From: Sporomusa sphaeroides DSM 2875
Lineage (GTDB): Bacteria; Bacillota; Negativicutes; Sporomusales; Sporomusaceae
Assembly (NCBI RefSeq): GCF_001941975.2
Contig: NZ_CP146991.1
Location: 2,466,524 to 2,530,523 of the forward strand
Length of the DNA: 64,000 bases
Direction of reading: 5' to 3'
The notes under the pieces are model-generated. The model was not told where the DNA came from and did no database searches. It saw only the letters and a list, made by a program, of their open reading frames with translations. Shown here in pieces: positions 8,171 through 16,589 of this stretch; the first letter of the stretch is position 1, and each line of letters begins with the position of its first letter. Position numbers and translations under genes: made by a program.

Positions 8171-8268
8171 TTCCTAACAAAACTCTCACTAAAAGTTGCA
8201 ACACGATTTTTCGAGTCTAAACGCCCTATTAAGCTTCACAACTAATAAATTTGCTATAAAAACACAAA

Positions 8269-8303
8269 GTTCCTGCAAACTATTAGAACATTCTGCAGGA
8301 ACT
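8269..8303 (-). terminator. Bidirectional terminator hairpin
   Basis: A 10-bp stem (AGTTCCTGCA / TGCAGGAACT) lies about 180 bp beyond the stop of the minus-strand secreted-protein gene at 8484, and T-rich tracts follow on both strands. It closes the envelope-protein cluster. Confidence 0.55.
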
Positions 8304-8358
8304 TGACTATTTTTTTATTTACTTGTATTACACACCATTTTTCTATCACCATTGATAT

Positions 8359-8388
8359 GGTTCTCCGTATCATTAGTAACGGTGCTGG
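8359..8388. repeat. Short palindromic repeat, copy 3 (inverted)
   Basis: GTATCATTAGTAACGGTGCTGG is the reverse complement of the core found at 5200-5228. With the preceding CACCATTGATATGG it can form a longer palindrome. It lies in the 369-bp gap 8115-8483, which otherwise holds only the two hairpins listed. Confidence 0.45.
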
Positions 8389-8483
8389 AAAGGGCAACGA
8401 GGTCTGCCCTCATTTGCCTCAAGGTTTTGATACTTATTCAATAACAGTTCCTTCTCACATACCGTCCTTACCTGGACAGAAGT

Positions 8484-9383
8484 TCACTGTCGCACACAAA
8501 CCCTTGTTTGCATCAAAAAGTTATCCTGCATATTAGCAGCTAATATTTTATCAGCATCAGCTTGACTGATAATGATATTGACATTGTGGTCGCGCAGCGC
8601 AAGTGCTTTTACTGTTATTGGCTTAGTACCGGCACGAGATTGACCAAGTTCGAGCGTTCTTAAATCTTCTGGTGTACACATATAGTCAATCATGCCTTGC
8701 GATACTACATATTGGGGGATAATATTTTCATGACCGTAAATTTTACGGCCAGTATCATCAAAAACCACGGGAGACATCGCCCGCGTCAATGGCAGTCCGG
8801 TTACGTCAATCACCAAACCGGTATAGCTGGAGCTGACAGTTAGGGGAAGTTCTGCCGGTTTGTAAGCAGGAGATGGGCTTAGTAACAGATCCGGAGTAGT
8901 TGATTTTACAGAATTGGTAATAGCTTCTGCGACACTGCCTTGTCCGAATAGATTAATACGCATAATTATTTGATATGTGCCGTCGGCAAATTGCTGTTCA
9001 TGAACAATTTTAGCGCCTTTAACAATACCACTGACCTTAGTTTTAATAGTATCATCAGCAATTGCAAAGTTTTGCACAGTAGTTTCGGCGGTAACTTGAA
9101 CACCATGAATGGCTTCTAAGAGATTGCGCTGTGCATCTACAACGGCTGCCCTTTTAGCCATAGCTCGGGCTTGCGCGGGGTAGGTTTCATAGGGTGGGAC
9201 ACCTGTGCCGACAGCCTCAACCACACCTTGCTTCCAATTCACAGTACCATGCTCGCCAATTTGATCAAATGCAGTTACCGACACATTTACATTCGTATTT
9301 ATCAACGCTGCACCTACCAGTGATGGTGCAGCAGTGAACAGTATCGCACCAATGGTGAAAGCGACACAATATTTTTTCAACAT
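8484..9383 (-). CDS. Secreted LPP20/FlgT-related protein
   Basis: A 299-residue protein with a clear signal peptide (MLKKYCVAFTIGAILFTAAPSLVGA). The mature part resembles the LPP20/FlgT_N-type envelope fold: VEAVGTG, an AKRAAVVDAQRNLLEAIHGVQV helix typical of this superfamily, then IVKGAKIVHEQQFADGTYQIIMRI. The second half is a different domain containing GLVIDVTGLPLTRAMSPVVFDDTGRKIYG. The start at 9383 is chosen over an upstream GTG/ATG frame because GGGAGGAAAC precedes it. It is the third gene of a run with CsgG-like and FlgT-N-like proteins, suggesting a shared outer-membrane assembly. Confidence 0.75.
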   Translation of the reverse strand: MLKKYCVAFTIGAILFTAAPSLVGAALINTNVNVSVTAFDQIGEHGTVNWKQGVVEAVGTGVPPYETYPAQARAMAKRAAVVDAQRNLLEAIHGVQVTAETTVQNFAIADDTIKTKVSGIVKGAKIVHEQQFADGTYQIIMRINLFGQGSVAEAITNSVKSTTPDLLLSPSPAYKPAELPLTVSSSYTGLVIDVTGLPLTRAMSPVVFDDTGRKIYGHENIIPQYVVSQGMIDYMCTPEDLRTLELGQSRAGTKPITVKALALRDHNVNIIISQADADKILAANMQDNFLMQTRVCVRQ

Positions 9384-9523
9384 GTAAGTTTCCTCCCTTG
9401 TATGATTGAGCATCCTCGAAAACTCCAAAATTACTGGGTTTTATGACGAAATATTCTTAAATCCCCACTGTGGTGGGGTACCCGTAGGGCGGGGTGGTGT
9501 CGGATTGGTGGCCTGAATACCTT

Positions 9524-10459
9524 TTAAAATTCATGTTTTCCCGACCAGCCCAAGCCTAAAAAGCCGCTGGGTTTTTTTCTTAATTGCCTGGTTACAGTAT
9601 CACCGACTTTAACATACTTCTGCAGTTGTGGGTTTTTGTCGCTATCCTTATCTTTTCGTTTGGCCACGCAAATAGTATCAAAAACTTCAACAACTTCCAG
9701 TTCGGCAATATTTTTTTTGCTGACAATCAATTGACCGGTTACCGGATGTTGTATCGTCTCACCTGCACCAGTGACCAGCAATTTATCACGCTTAGCCATA
9801 TTGTGCTTAGTACCTAAGTCAATAGTATATTTGTCGCCTACCACTTTAATCACATAGCCTTGTACGGGAATAAAGTGGTATATTTCTCTAACTAGGTTGT
9901 AAGCAGCCTCTGTAACCGCACCACTGATGCTTTTATCGGAGGAATCGCCTGATGTTTGCCCTGACCAAACAATTTGTCCATTTTTTACATCCACTATTTT
10001 TATGGTGAGGTTGGCAGAGGTGTTGAATTTACTGTCAACCCATCTTTTTTCTTTACGCGTTTGCTTTGTTTTTTTGTCATATTTATCGTAATAGTAATAA
10101 TGTCCCGGCTCTTCTTTTAGAATTCCATCTACCGTACCCATCACTAAGTAATCCAACCCCAATATACCGCCTAACTTGGTTACTGTTGCCTCATCCAAAA
10201 AGCCCCTTGCTCCCATTGCTTGTTCTTCAAATACACGCGATAATTCACTGCGTTCAACAATAGTACATGATTTAAGCTTTATCAAGTCTGCAGTAAGCAT
10301 ATCAGCGGCCATGACACCAAGGTTATGGAACGAACTATTATTGTTGAGAGTAAGCACTCCTATTTTTTTTGTGGTGTTTGCAGCTGCCAACGCTGCATTT
10401 GAAGACACAACAATAATAATACAAACCAATACCATGCCCCATATACCTTTGCGCATCAT
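9524..10459 (-). CDS. CsgG-like secreted protein with FlgT-like C-terminal region
   Basis: A 311-residue protein with a signal peptide (MMRKGIWGMVLVCIIIVVSSNAALA). Residues about 30-200 show the CsgG/curli-assembly pattern: KIGVLTLNNNS, ADMLTADLIKL, CTIVERSELSRVFEEQ, LGLDYLVMGTVDG, and IVDVKNGQIVWSGQTSG. After residue 210 a beta-rich domain (GYVIKVVGDKYTIDLGTKHNM...KYVKVGDTVTRQ) resembles the C-terminal domain of FlgT. No lipobox cysteine is visible, unlike E. coli CsgG. It lies 21 bp after the FlgT-N-like gene, so co-transcription is likely. Assignment is by pattern, not by search. Confidence 0.8.
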   Translation of the reverse strand: MMRKGIWGMVLVCIIIVVSSNAALAAANTTKKIGVLTLNNNSSFHNLGVMAADMLTADLIKLKSCTIVERSELSRVFEEQAMGARGFLDEATVTKLGGILGLDYLVMGTVDGILKEEPGHYYYYDKYDKKTKQTRKEKRWVDSKFNTSANLTIKIVDVKNGQIVWSGQTSGDSSDKSISGAVTEAAYNLVREIYHFIPVQGYVIKVVGDKYTIDLGTKHNMAKRDKLLVTGAGETIQHPVTGQLIVSKKNIAELEVVEVFDTICVAKRKDKDSDKNPQLQKYVKVGDTVTRQLRKKPSGFLGLGWSGKHEF

Positions 10460-10480
10460 ATAAAATCCCCCCCTTTTGGT

Positions 10481-11587
10481 TTACCTCATGCTAACTACAA
10501 TCACGCTATGACTAATTTCATTTACCTTTACCGGTAACTCCGGCATCTTTTCTAACCGTTCTGCTAATATAGCCGGATTGCCGATATAATTGACATCAAA
10601 CATCGCCGTTCCTTGCTGATAGTCCCGCAAAAATACATTGCTGACTCCAGGCTGCTCTCTTACTAAGCGCCCCAGTAGATTAATAACCGCATAATCATTG
10701 ACGGCGACTACCTTGAGCCGGAGACCCTTTTCCGGGTTGGCGGCATAAGTCATTAGCTTATCTGCAAAGAACTTTCCGGCCAGTTTACCGGCATTGTTCA
10801 AGGATGCCTTGGCAGCAGCAAGTTCAGTAACGTCAATTCCGCCGCTTTGAAAGCCTTGTGCAGCAATAATCTCACCGGTATCGGCCTTAATCAATCTTGT
10901 CTCGACACGCGCGTAGCAGGATATGATGCTGTGACCGGGGCCATATCCTGCATATTCACTAAAGGCTTCCCCTACAATCAAATAATCAAGCGGTTCCGTG
11001 GCAGCAAGTCGTATAGCTGTGGCGGTATCGCCGCGGTTGATAACAGCCTTGATCGCATCAGAACGGCGAATATGAGCCAACCTGTTAGGATCTGTCAAGC
11101 GCTTAAAGCCTGCCTCGATTAGTTGGTTAATGATGGCTGATTCAGCTACCGGATCGGGGAGCGGACGGTTGTAATGCTCGGTGACAATAACGGCAATACG
11201 GGGGTCACGCAAGCCCACATCAATCATTTGTAAACGCTGCAAGATCGTCATAAGTTGGGAATTAGGCTCAGAATCAACTATTATCCTGGCCTGAATAACA
11301 ATCCTAGCATCCATATATTGTTCTGATAAAATAGAATACTCTCTGATAAAGCCTTGCGATTTGGTATAAACATCATCGGTTAGCACAGCGTAGTTTCGCA
11401 CCCGTGTCTGCGAATCGACTAGGGTTCCGACTGCTTGTTCCACAGCTTGGCGGAATGCATCCTGCATAGCCGCTTCACGAGAAATGCCATGACCGTTGAC
11501 TACCACTTCCTGGGCGTTTACATCCAGGCATTGGAACATTCCCAACCATAGTGCTAATAACATGAACAAGAATCTAAACCATTTCAT
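10481..11587 (-). CDS. Secreted FlgT N-terminal-domain-like protein
   Basis: A 368-residue protein with a signal peptide (MKWFRFLFMLLALWLGMFQCLDVNA). It is followed by VVVNGHGISREAAMQDAFRQAVEQAVGTLVDSQTRVRNYA, the helix-rich signature of FlgT_N-type domains, and YTKSQGFIREYSILSEQ. The middle (IAVIVTEHYN...LDYLIVGEAFSEY) looks like a TolB/CsgG-type nucleotide-fold half-domain. The C-terminus is beta-alpha (VVAVNDYAVINLLGRLV, then GTAMFDVNYIGN). Vibrio FlgT carries FlgT_N, FlgT_M and FlgT_C in one chain; here similar parts are spread over adjacent genes. No flagellar gene is in the window. Confidence 0.75.
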   Translation of the reverse strand: MKWFRFLFMLLALWLGMFQCLDVNAQEVVVNGHGISREAAMQDAFRQAVEQAVGTLVDSQTRVRNYAVLTDDVYTKSQGFIREYSILSEQYMDARIVIQARIIVDSEPNSQLMTILQRLQMIDVGLRDPRIAVIVTEHYNRPLPDPVAESAIINQLIEAGFKRLTDPNRLAHIRRSDAIKAVINRGDTATAIRLAATEPLDYLIVGEAFSEYAGYGPGHSIISCYARVETRLIKADTGEIIAAQGFQSGGIDVTELAAAKASLNNAGKLAGKFFADKLMTYAANPEKGLRLKVVAVNDYAVINLLGRLVREQPGVSNVFLRDYQQGTAMFDVNYIGNPAILAERLEKMPELPVKVNEISHSVIVVSMR

Positions 11588-11706
11588 TGTCTCACCTATT
11601 TCCTTCTTCTGCTTAATTTGGTTTCCTTGCTATGCTTTGCGGCTAACGATCGGGGGTGACCTGTGAGATTTTATCTGACTTTCGTCTTTTTTTATAGTAA
11701 CTTAAA

Positions 11707-11735
11707 GGAGCTGCCACTTGATTGAGACAGCCCCC
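11707..11735 (-). terminator. Terminator downstream of the autotransporter gene
   Basis: On the minus strand GGGGCTGTCTC and GGCAGCTCC form an imperfect stem followed by TTTAAG. The GCTGTCTCAAT motif is also part of the hairpins at 19510-19560 and 21085-21115, so it belongs to the locally duplicated set. Confidence 0.5.
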
Positions 11736-11740
11736 GGAAG

Positions 11741-14395
11741 CTAAAATACCCGCTTAAGCTGCACTGTCCCTGTCACACCTTCCCGTTTCCCGGCATAGCC
11801 CTGGAGGCCAAGTTCGAGGGTGTTGCTGCTTTCCGGGCGGCTTTTGATGCTTACGCCCAATTCCAGGATACCTGTGCTGCCTTTGAGGCTGGGGTCATCA
11901 AGCCTCATACCGTGAACGCTGCCCTGGGCTTTACCGTCAAACTCGTATTCATAGGCCAAACCGGCATAGTTGGTTACTTTGCCGCCCGGCTGGACTTTGC
12001 TTAGGCGGGCGCCGATGCGCAAGCGATGGGAATCGGTTCCGTCAAAGTTAAAACGTTCTCCGGCGATTGTTACGTCATCACCGTCCTGGTGTGTCCAGAG
12101 ATATTTGGCATAGGTGTCCAGTGTTTTGTTGCCATTGACTTTCAGCTTACCAACGCCGATATGCACGCCGTAGTAGGCAGCATCACTGTCATAGGAGGCT
12201 CTTTGTCCGGCAGCGGTTCTTAGGTCGCTGCTGCTGAAGTCGGTTTTGCTTTTGCCGCCCCGCAGCGAACCTTCCAGGTAGCTGCCGTTTGCTTTATCCT
12301 GTCTGGCGAGTACACCTAAACCATAGTAGCGGGTATCTCCCTTGCCTTTGACACTGGGCATATTGCCAAAGCTGTTGTAACTGTCATAGTTGCCCCAGCC
12401 TGTTTCGAGGAATAGCCCTTTCAATTTTGCACCGTTCTCGGCAGCTTGCTGCTTAGCCCAGCCGATAATGAGGGAGGTGCCTTTCAAATCGGCATGGGAG
12501 CCGGTTTTATACTTGGACGAGCCATGTGACATGCCGCCAAACATGGCGATTGCACCTCCGGCTGCTTGCGCCTGTGCCCTGGCATCAGCCAGGCCGTCAC
12601 CGGCTGCTATGTCCGCACCTTGGTTGACAAAAGCCATTCCGGCAGCAATGCCTTCGGCGAGAGCTTTGGTCTGCGGGTTGACTTGTGCGGAGGTTAGTGT
12701 TGCTGTTAATCCCCTATCCACCGTAGCCGCCATATCGAAATCATAGAGCATGGAAATGCCTGACTGCACGTTAGATACGCGATAGGCAGCAGGAGTACCG
12801 GTAGTGCTGTTGATCAAGGTAACGGTATCACCTTGCTTCAACGGTGAGCCCCCTTCCATGCCGGTAATTGCTACCTGGGTGCCTGTTAGGTTGGTAGCAT
12901 TGGTAACGGTGAGCATGGTGCCGCCGTTTTTCAGGGATGCAGGAAGGAAGAAGTTGTAGTTTTGGAAGCTGTTAACTTCTTTGAGGGTTCCTGTGAAACC
13001 GTTGACATTCAGGGTATTGCCGGTAGATGTGCCGCTGCTGGAAAGATCTATCCAACCGCCGTAAACAGAAGATGTGGCTGCCAATCGTACGTTGCTGCCA
13101 ATGGTTACTGTATTATCGTTGGCAGATCCCTGGGAACTCATGCCACCATAAACATCGTAAAGAATTTCGCCGCCAGTGATGTTGACCGTATTGCCGGAAG
13201 CATTTCCGGGAACATGACCGAGAACAACGCTGTTATCCATTGTCTTGCCGCCATAAATGTTACCTACCTTACCATCACTAAACAGTACTTCGTTGTTTTC
13301 AGTGCTGCCTTCTGAACTAAATCCTCCCTCAAGCGTATTCGCTTCTCCGCCGCTCATGATGGCTTTGTTGCCTATAGCATTACCATCCCCTGAACTTCCG
13401 CCTGTTACATCGGAAACACTGCCGCCGCTCATGGTTACAAGGTTATTCTCGGCATTGCCAGAATTACTGTGTCCGCCCATAAGCGACCCGCTGGCGCCAT
13501 CAAAGTTATGGATAATGCCACCGGACATGTGCGCCTCGTTGCCGGAGACTAGACCGGTATTGCTCCAAGCAGCCCTGGCCGTACTACCCATTATCTCGCC
13601 GCCAGTAACGAATAGCTTGTTGCCTGTCACTGGACCGCTGGTGCTTTCCCCTGCATCGACACGGTTGATTTTGGCGGTACCACTGATGGTTACCGTATTG
13701 CCGGAGGAAGTACCATCTTGACTAGAACCACCAATAACCCATCCATTAGACATAGTGCCTAATCCATCGCCCACCGTACCACCGGAAATGATAACACTGT
13801 TGCCTATAGCATCACCGGCAGCATTAGCAGAACCACCGCGCACTTGATTTTTAACCGTGCCTCCTGAGATTGTTATTTTGTTATTGGTGGCATTACCATT
13901 GAGGCTTATGCCGCTAATCGCCATGTTATCAATTGTGCCACCGGAAATAGTCACGGTATTACCGGTAGATCCCAAGCCATTCGCGGCAGCAGCATCATAC
14001 CCGCCGTAAAGATTATTGGTCACAGTCCCATTCAAAAAATTCACTGTGTTGCCAGTCACCGCCGCGCTATTCGAGAGGCCGCCGAAGACCCGGTCCGGGG
14101 TTGTGCCGGTTGTATAATTTACAGTGACCGTGTTGCCCGATGCACCGGGTACGGCAGAAGTGCCGGGAAACAGACTTGGGTTGGTCGCGCCGCCGATGGC
14201 GGCGGTTTGCAGCCCTGTGCCACCTGTCGCCTTGGCGTCGTCGTAGGTAACCTCAGCAGCACCAACAGGCGCAGCCGCCCCGATCATCACGCAGCACGCT
14301 GCAAATACGGCTGTGTTTTTAACCAACATACGCTGTAAAACAGCCCTATACTTGGATACTAGCATCTTTATCGCATTTTCTGACAGTCTTAGCAA
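11741..14395 (-). CDS. Type V autotransporter with repeat passenger
   Basis: An 884-residue outer-membrane autotransporter. An extended N-terminus precedes the signal core (TAVFAACCVMIGAAAPVGAA, cleavage about residue 47). The passenger, about residues 85-490, holds about 14 degenerate repeats of 25-35 residues built on xGNxVTISGGxV...GG, predicted beta-solenoid. A linker with an AALAEGIAAGMAF-like helix leads to the C-terminal barrel (about 630-884) ending in Phe, the usual outer-membrane signature. The start is TTG after GGAGGAG. The passenger is rich in Gly, Asn, Thr and Ser and poor in Cys. A promoter-like repeat (14431-14510) lies directly upstream. Confidence 0.88.
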   Translation of the reverse strand: MLRLSENAIKMLVSKYRAVLQRMLVKNTAVFAACCVMIGAAAPVGAAEVTYDDAKATGGTGLQTAAIGGATNPSLFPGTSAVPGASGNTVTVNYTTGTTPDRVFGGLSNSAAVTGNTVNFLNGTVTNNLYGGYDAAAANGLGSTGNTVTISGGTIDNMAISGISLNGNATNNKITISGGTVKNQVRGGSANAAGDAIGNSVIISGGTVGDGLGTMSNGWVIGGSSQDGTSSGNTVTISGTAKINRVDAGESTSGPVTGNKLFVTGGEIMGSTARAAWSNTGLVSGNEAHMSGGIIHNFDGASGSLMGGHSNSGNAENNLVTMSGGSVSDVTGGSSGDGNAIGNKAIMSGGEANTLEGGFSSEGSTENNEVLFSDGKVGNIYGGKTMDNSVVLGHVPGNASGNTVNITGGEILYDVYGGMSSQGSANDNTVTIGSNVRLAATSSVYGGWIDLSSSGTSTGNTLNVNGFTGTLKEVNSFQNYNFFLPASLKNGGTMLTVTNATNLTGTQVAITGMEGGSPLKQGDTVTLINSTTGTPAAYRVSNVQSGISMLYDFDMAATVDRGLTATLTSAQVNPQTKALAEGIAAGMAFVNQGADIAAGDGLADARAQAQAAGGAIAMFGGMSHGSSKYKTGSHADLKGTSLIIGWAKQQAAENGAKLKGLFLETGWGNYDSYNSFGNMPSVKGKGDTRYYGLGVLARQDKANGSYLEGSLRGGKSKTDFSSSDLRTAAGQRASYDSDAAYYGVHIGVGKLKVNGNKTLDTYAKYLWTHQDGDDVTIAGERFNFDGTDSHRLRIGARLSKVQPGGKVTNYAGLAYEYEFDGKAQGSVHGMRLDDPSLKGSTGILELGVSIKSRPESSNTLELGLQGYAGKREGVTGTVQLKRVF

Positions 14396-14430
14396 AATTA
14401 GCTCCTCCTTGTTAACAATCCAATATTTAC

Positions 14431-14510
14431 ATTAATTATAGTTAACTATTGCGACTGTTACTTCCAGATGTGGAAAAATGCAGGCTTTTGGGTGAAATTG
14501 GCGAAATAAT
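14431..14510 (-). promoter_or_regulatory. Promoter-like repeat, copy 1 (drives autotransporter gene)
   Basis: On the minus strand the conserved block runs from TTTCGCCAATTTCACC through TGGAAGTAACAG to AGTTAACTATAATTAATG. TATAAT is a perfect -10 (complement at 14435-14440), but no good -35 lies 17 bp upstream, which suggests activator dependence. Three further copies occur at 16459, 19437 and 20985, all on the same strand. This is the only copy followed by a normal leader, Shine-Dalgarno and intact gene. The LytTR regulator encoded 2 kb away is a candidate activator (inference). Confidence 0.6.
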
Positions 14511-14518
14511 AAAAAAAA

Positions 14519-14537
14519 GCCATGCATGACGCATGGC
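14519..14537 (-). terminator. Terminator of the receiver/zinc-ribbon gene
   Basis: GCCATGCGTCATGCATGGC hairpin followed by TTTTTTTT on the minus strand, 16 bp after the stop codon of the response-regulator gene. It is almost identical to the terminator at 16552-16570, so hairpin plus promoter repeat were duplicated as one block. Confidence 0.8.
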
Positions 14538-14552
14538 AGCTAATTGTGGTTA

Positions 14553-15173
14553 TTAGACTTCTAAACGTTTCGCCTCCCCATAGATGCGATCCAGTTCGCT
14601 TTGCTTCACTAGCACTATTGACCAGGGTCCAAGTTTCATACAATTTCGTGGGCAGTAGAAGCTAACCATATCCATAGCATTGACTTCCACCATTTTCTGA
14701 CCGCAGACATGACATTTTGCGTGCCATGTCATCACATTGTTCTGGGAACTACCTGCCTCATCGCCGCTTAATAAAATACGATACAAAACTTTTTGAAAAA
14801 TTTCTGCTGTGTGAGGTTTTACGATAAAGCTGTCAATGCCGATACAAACACTTTCCTGAACAGCATCTTCTGTATTTCGGCTGCTACACATGATAATTTT
14901 GGCCGCAGGCTGCGTTCGCTTCACTTCTTTCAGCACCACTATACCGTCCACCTCGTCCATAATGATATCTATGATGAAAAGATCAAAGGTCTTTTCTTTT
15001 ATCTTTTCCAACGCTTCTCTCCCGCTACCGGCCTGCTGTACTTGCTCTTTGTTAAATCCGCTAGTAAGTAATTCTCGTGTAATCAAGGTCCGTGAAAATA
15101 TGGAATCGTCAACAACCAGGATTTGCGCTTGATCATATAACTCTTTAATTCTATCACTGATTTCGGGTTCCAA
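14553..15173 (-). CDS. CheY-like receiver protein with C-terminal zinc ribbon
   Basis: A 206-residue protein. The receiver domain covers residues 17-135 with acidic pair VVDDS, phospho-acceptor Asp69 in FDLFIIDIIMD, Ser/Thr in MCSSRN and the conserved Lys in FIVKPH. A short linker leads to a four-cysteine motif, CHVC (154-157) and CPRNC (174-178), a probable zinc ribbon in place of a DNA-binding domain. It lies 36 bp after a sigma-factor gene, so the two are probably co-transcribed. The zinc ribbon could contact RNA polymerase or a partner protein; that is inference. Confidence 0.82.
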   Translation of the reverse strand: MEPEISDRIKELYDQAQILVVDDSIFSRTLITRELLTSGFNKEQVQQAGSGREALEKIKEKTFDLFIIDIIMDEVDGIVVLKEVKRTQPAAKIIMCSSRNTEDAVQESVCIGIDSFIVKPHTAEIFQKVLYRILLSGDEAGSSQNNVMTWHAKCHVCGQKMVEVNAMDMVSFYCPRNCMKLGPWSIVLVKQSELDRIYGEAKRLEV

Positions 15174-15209
15174 ACTAAAGCCTCCATTCTAAATCTTGGC
15201 GAAAGGTGG

Positions 15210-15839
15210 TCAGTACCTGCTTTTTTTCTTTTTGCAAAAACCGCGCCATTCCTTCAAGTGCAATGTCATTTTTTGGCGGGCTCTTTGGATTGCGTTATCT
15301 ACTACCTTTTCTTGAAAGTCCAATACTTGTGCGATTTCCCGCTGTTTATAGCCGATAATATACAGCTCAATAACTCTTTTTTCCAGGCGTGACAGTACAC
15401 TGTCCATTGTCGCATAGATGGTCTTGATGGTTTCAATTTCAATAATCTGCTCAGCAGGATCATCAGAAGAACTCTGCTTGATTATTCCTATTAACTCTAA
15501 CTGATCGCTTGTATTTGACCAATCTGCTATTGCACTTAACGAAATGGCTTTATTGAGAATGTAGTGTTTTTTGCGATTATACATGATTACTGCTGATTTG
15601 ATTGTATTTTTAATATTAAGCTCAGCAATTAGGTGAAACGATCTGCCGCGTTCCTCGTCATAATCACGCACAGCTTTATATAGACCGATTAAGCCCCACT
15701 GGTACATATCGTGATAATCACCGCCAGGCAAATAATATATCTTTACATAGCGCAAAATGACCTTATTATACCTGGATACTATTTTTTTAAATTCTTCATT
15801 GTTAACGCTACCGTCGTTATAAAAGCATGCTGCAAGCAC
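15210..15839 (-). CDS. Sigma-70 family RNA polymerase sigma factor
   Basis: A 209-residue sigma factor. Region 2 is visible as YHDMYQWGLIGLYKAVRDYDEERGRSF, region 4 as LSRLEKRVIELYIIGYKQREIAQVL followed by the helix-turn-helix KVVDNAIQRARQKM. The size resembles SigH/Sig30 factors, with a long linker and no region 1.1. The start is GTG at 15839 with AAGGTAGA before it. No anti-sigma factor is adjacent; the next gene is a receiver protein, which may regulate it or act in the same pathway. Confidence 0.85.
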   Translation of the reverse strand: MLAACFYNDGSVNNEEFKKIVSRYNKVILRYVKIYYLPGGDYHDMYQWGLIGLYKAVRDYDEERGRSFHLIAELNIKNTIKSAVIMYNRKKHYILNKAISLSAIADWSNTSDQLELIGIIKQSSSDDPAEQIIEIETIKTIYATMDSVLSRLEKRVIELYIIGYKQREIAQVLDFQEKVVDNAIQRARQKMTLHLKEWRGFCKKKKSRY

Positions 15840-16089
15840 TCTACCTTACCCTTCATTGCTAAAATTTTTCTAATGATAAACGCTCTGCCGCTCAGTTATA
15901 CTTAAGTCTCTCTGCTACCATCCTCTATTTCTACATGCGTCGTTTCTCACCGGTTCGGATGTTAATCACTTGCCAGCACTGGTGACGCGGTTTTACTATG
16001 CAGATTAGTCTCAATGCTGCTGCAATGATAACTTCTACCAATTGATTTAACTCCCCTTATGCTAATCCCAACATTGGGAATCAACTAAG

Positions 16090-16445
16090 TTATTGATGAG
16101 AACCGTCAGTTACAATGATAAAATATCTCGCCACAAGTGTTAACTTGCCATTTCCGATGTCTCCTTTGATTTCAATCATCTTTGTTCCGGCAGTCTAGAA
16201 CGGACGGCCTTGCGTCAGCTTAACGCCATCCGAAGTATAAAAACTGTAATTAGCAGAGATGTCCGTTATTTTCCCTCCGTCATTATCATCCTTATACACC
16301 ATCTTAAACCCGGTGCCGTCAAAGCCCTCGCCAACCCTGTAGGCAGTTAGAAATTGAACTCGGCGTTGTGCGGATTTATGTCGGTGAACTGAACCTCTTT
16401 ATAAAATGGCACTTCATCCTCATATGGTGCTTTACCGCCCCAAAC
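16090..16445 (-). pseudogene. Decayed fragment of an Ig-like secreted protein
   Basis: The minus strand encodes, in two frames and with an in-frame TAG, a chain reading YYGSVWGGKAPYEDEVPFYKEV, then after a frameshift GFKMVYKDDNDGGKITDI, then GVKLTQGRPF-stop-TAGTKMIEIKGDIGNGK. This last part follows the same pattern as the Ig-like repeats of the gene at 19627 (ANGVKLSKGYKFKEAGNKNF). There is no start or Shine-Dalgarno. The fragment begins directly after promoter-like repeat copy 2. The remaining 250 bp up to the sigma-factor start show nothing recognisable apart from a weak match to the short palindrome near 15978. Confidence 0.7.
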
Positions 16446-16458
16446 GCTTCCATAGTAT

Positions 16459-16537
16459 ATTAATTATAGTTAAGTCTTGCGAATGTTAATTCCATATGCG
16501 GAAAAAGGCAGGTTTTTTGGTGAAATTGGCGAAATAT
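16459..16537 (-). promoter_or_regulatory. Promoter-like repeat, copy 2
   Basis: The same block as copy 1 (ATTTCGCCAATTTCACC ... CTTAACTATAATTAAT on the minus strand; -10 complement at 16463-16468). It is followed immediately by the decayed Ig-like fragment with no leader. The upstream side is the terminator of the LytTR gene. Confidence 0.6.
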
Positions 16538-16551
16538 AAAGAAAGAAAAAA

Positions 16552-16570
16552 GCCATACATGACGCATGGC
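16552..16570 (-). terminator. Terminator of the LytTR regulator gene
   Basis: GCCATGCGTCATGTATGGC hairpin with TTTTTTC following on the minus strand, 20 bp after the stop codon. It is near-identical to 14519-14537. Confidence 0.75.
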
Positions 16571-16589
16571 AGTTAATTGTGATTATATA

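Noticed and set aside
13257-13721. 154-residue plus-strand ORF opposite the autotransporter gene
   Set aside because: It mirrors the repetitive passenger codons (Pro/Leu/Ser-rich), as expected for a shadow of Gly/Asn repeats.
14819-15071. Small plus-strand ORFs opposite the receiver gene
   Set aside because: They are antisense to a clear CheY-like domain, with no ribosome site.
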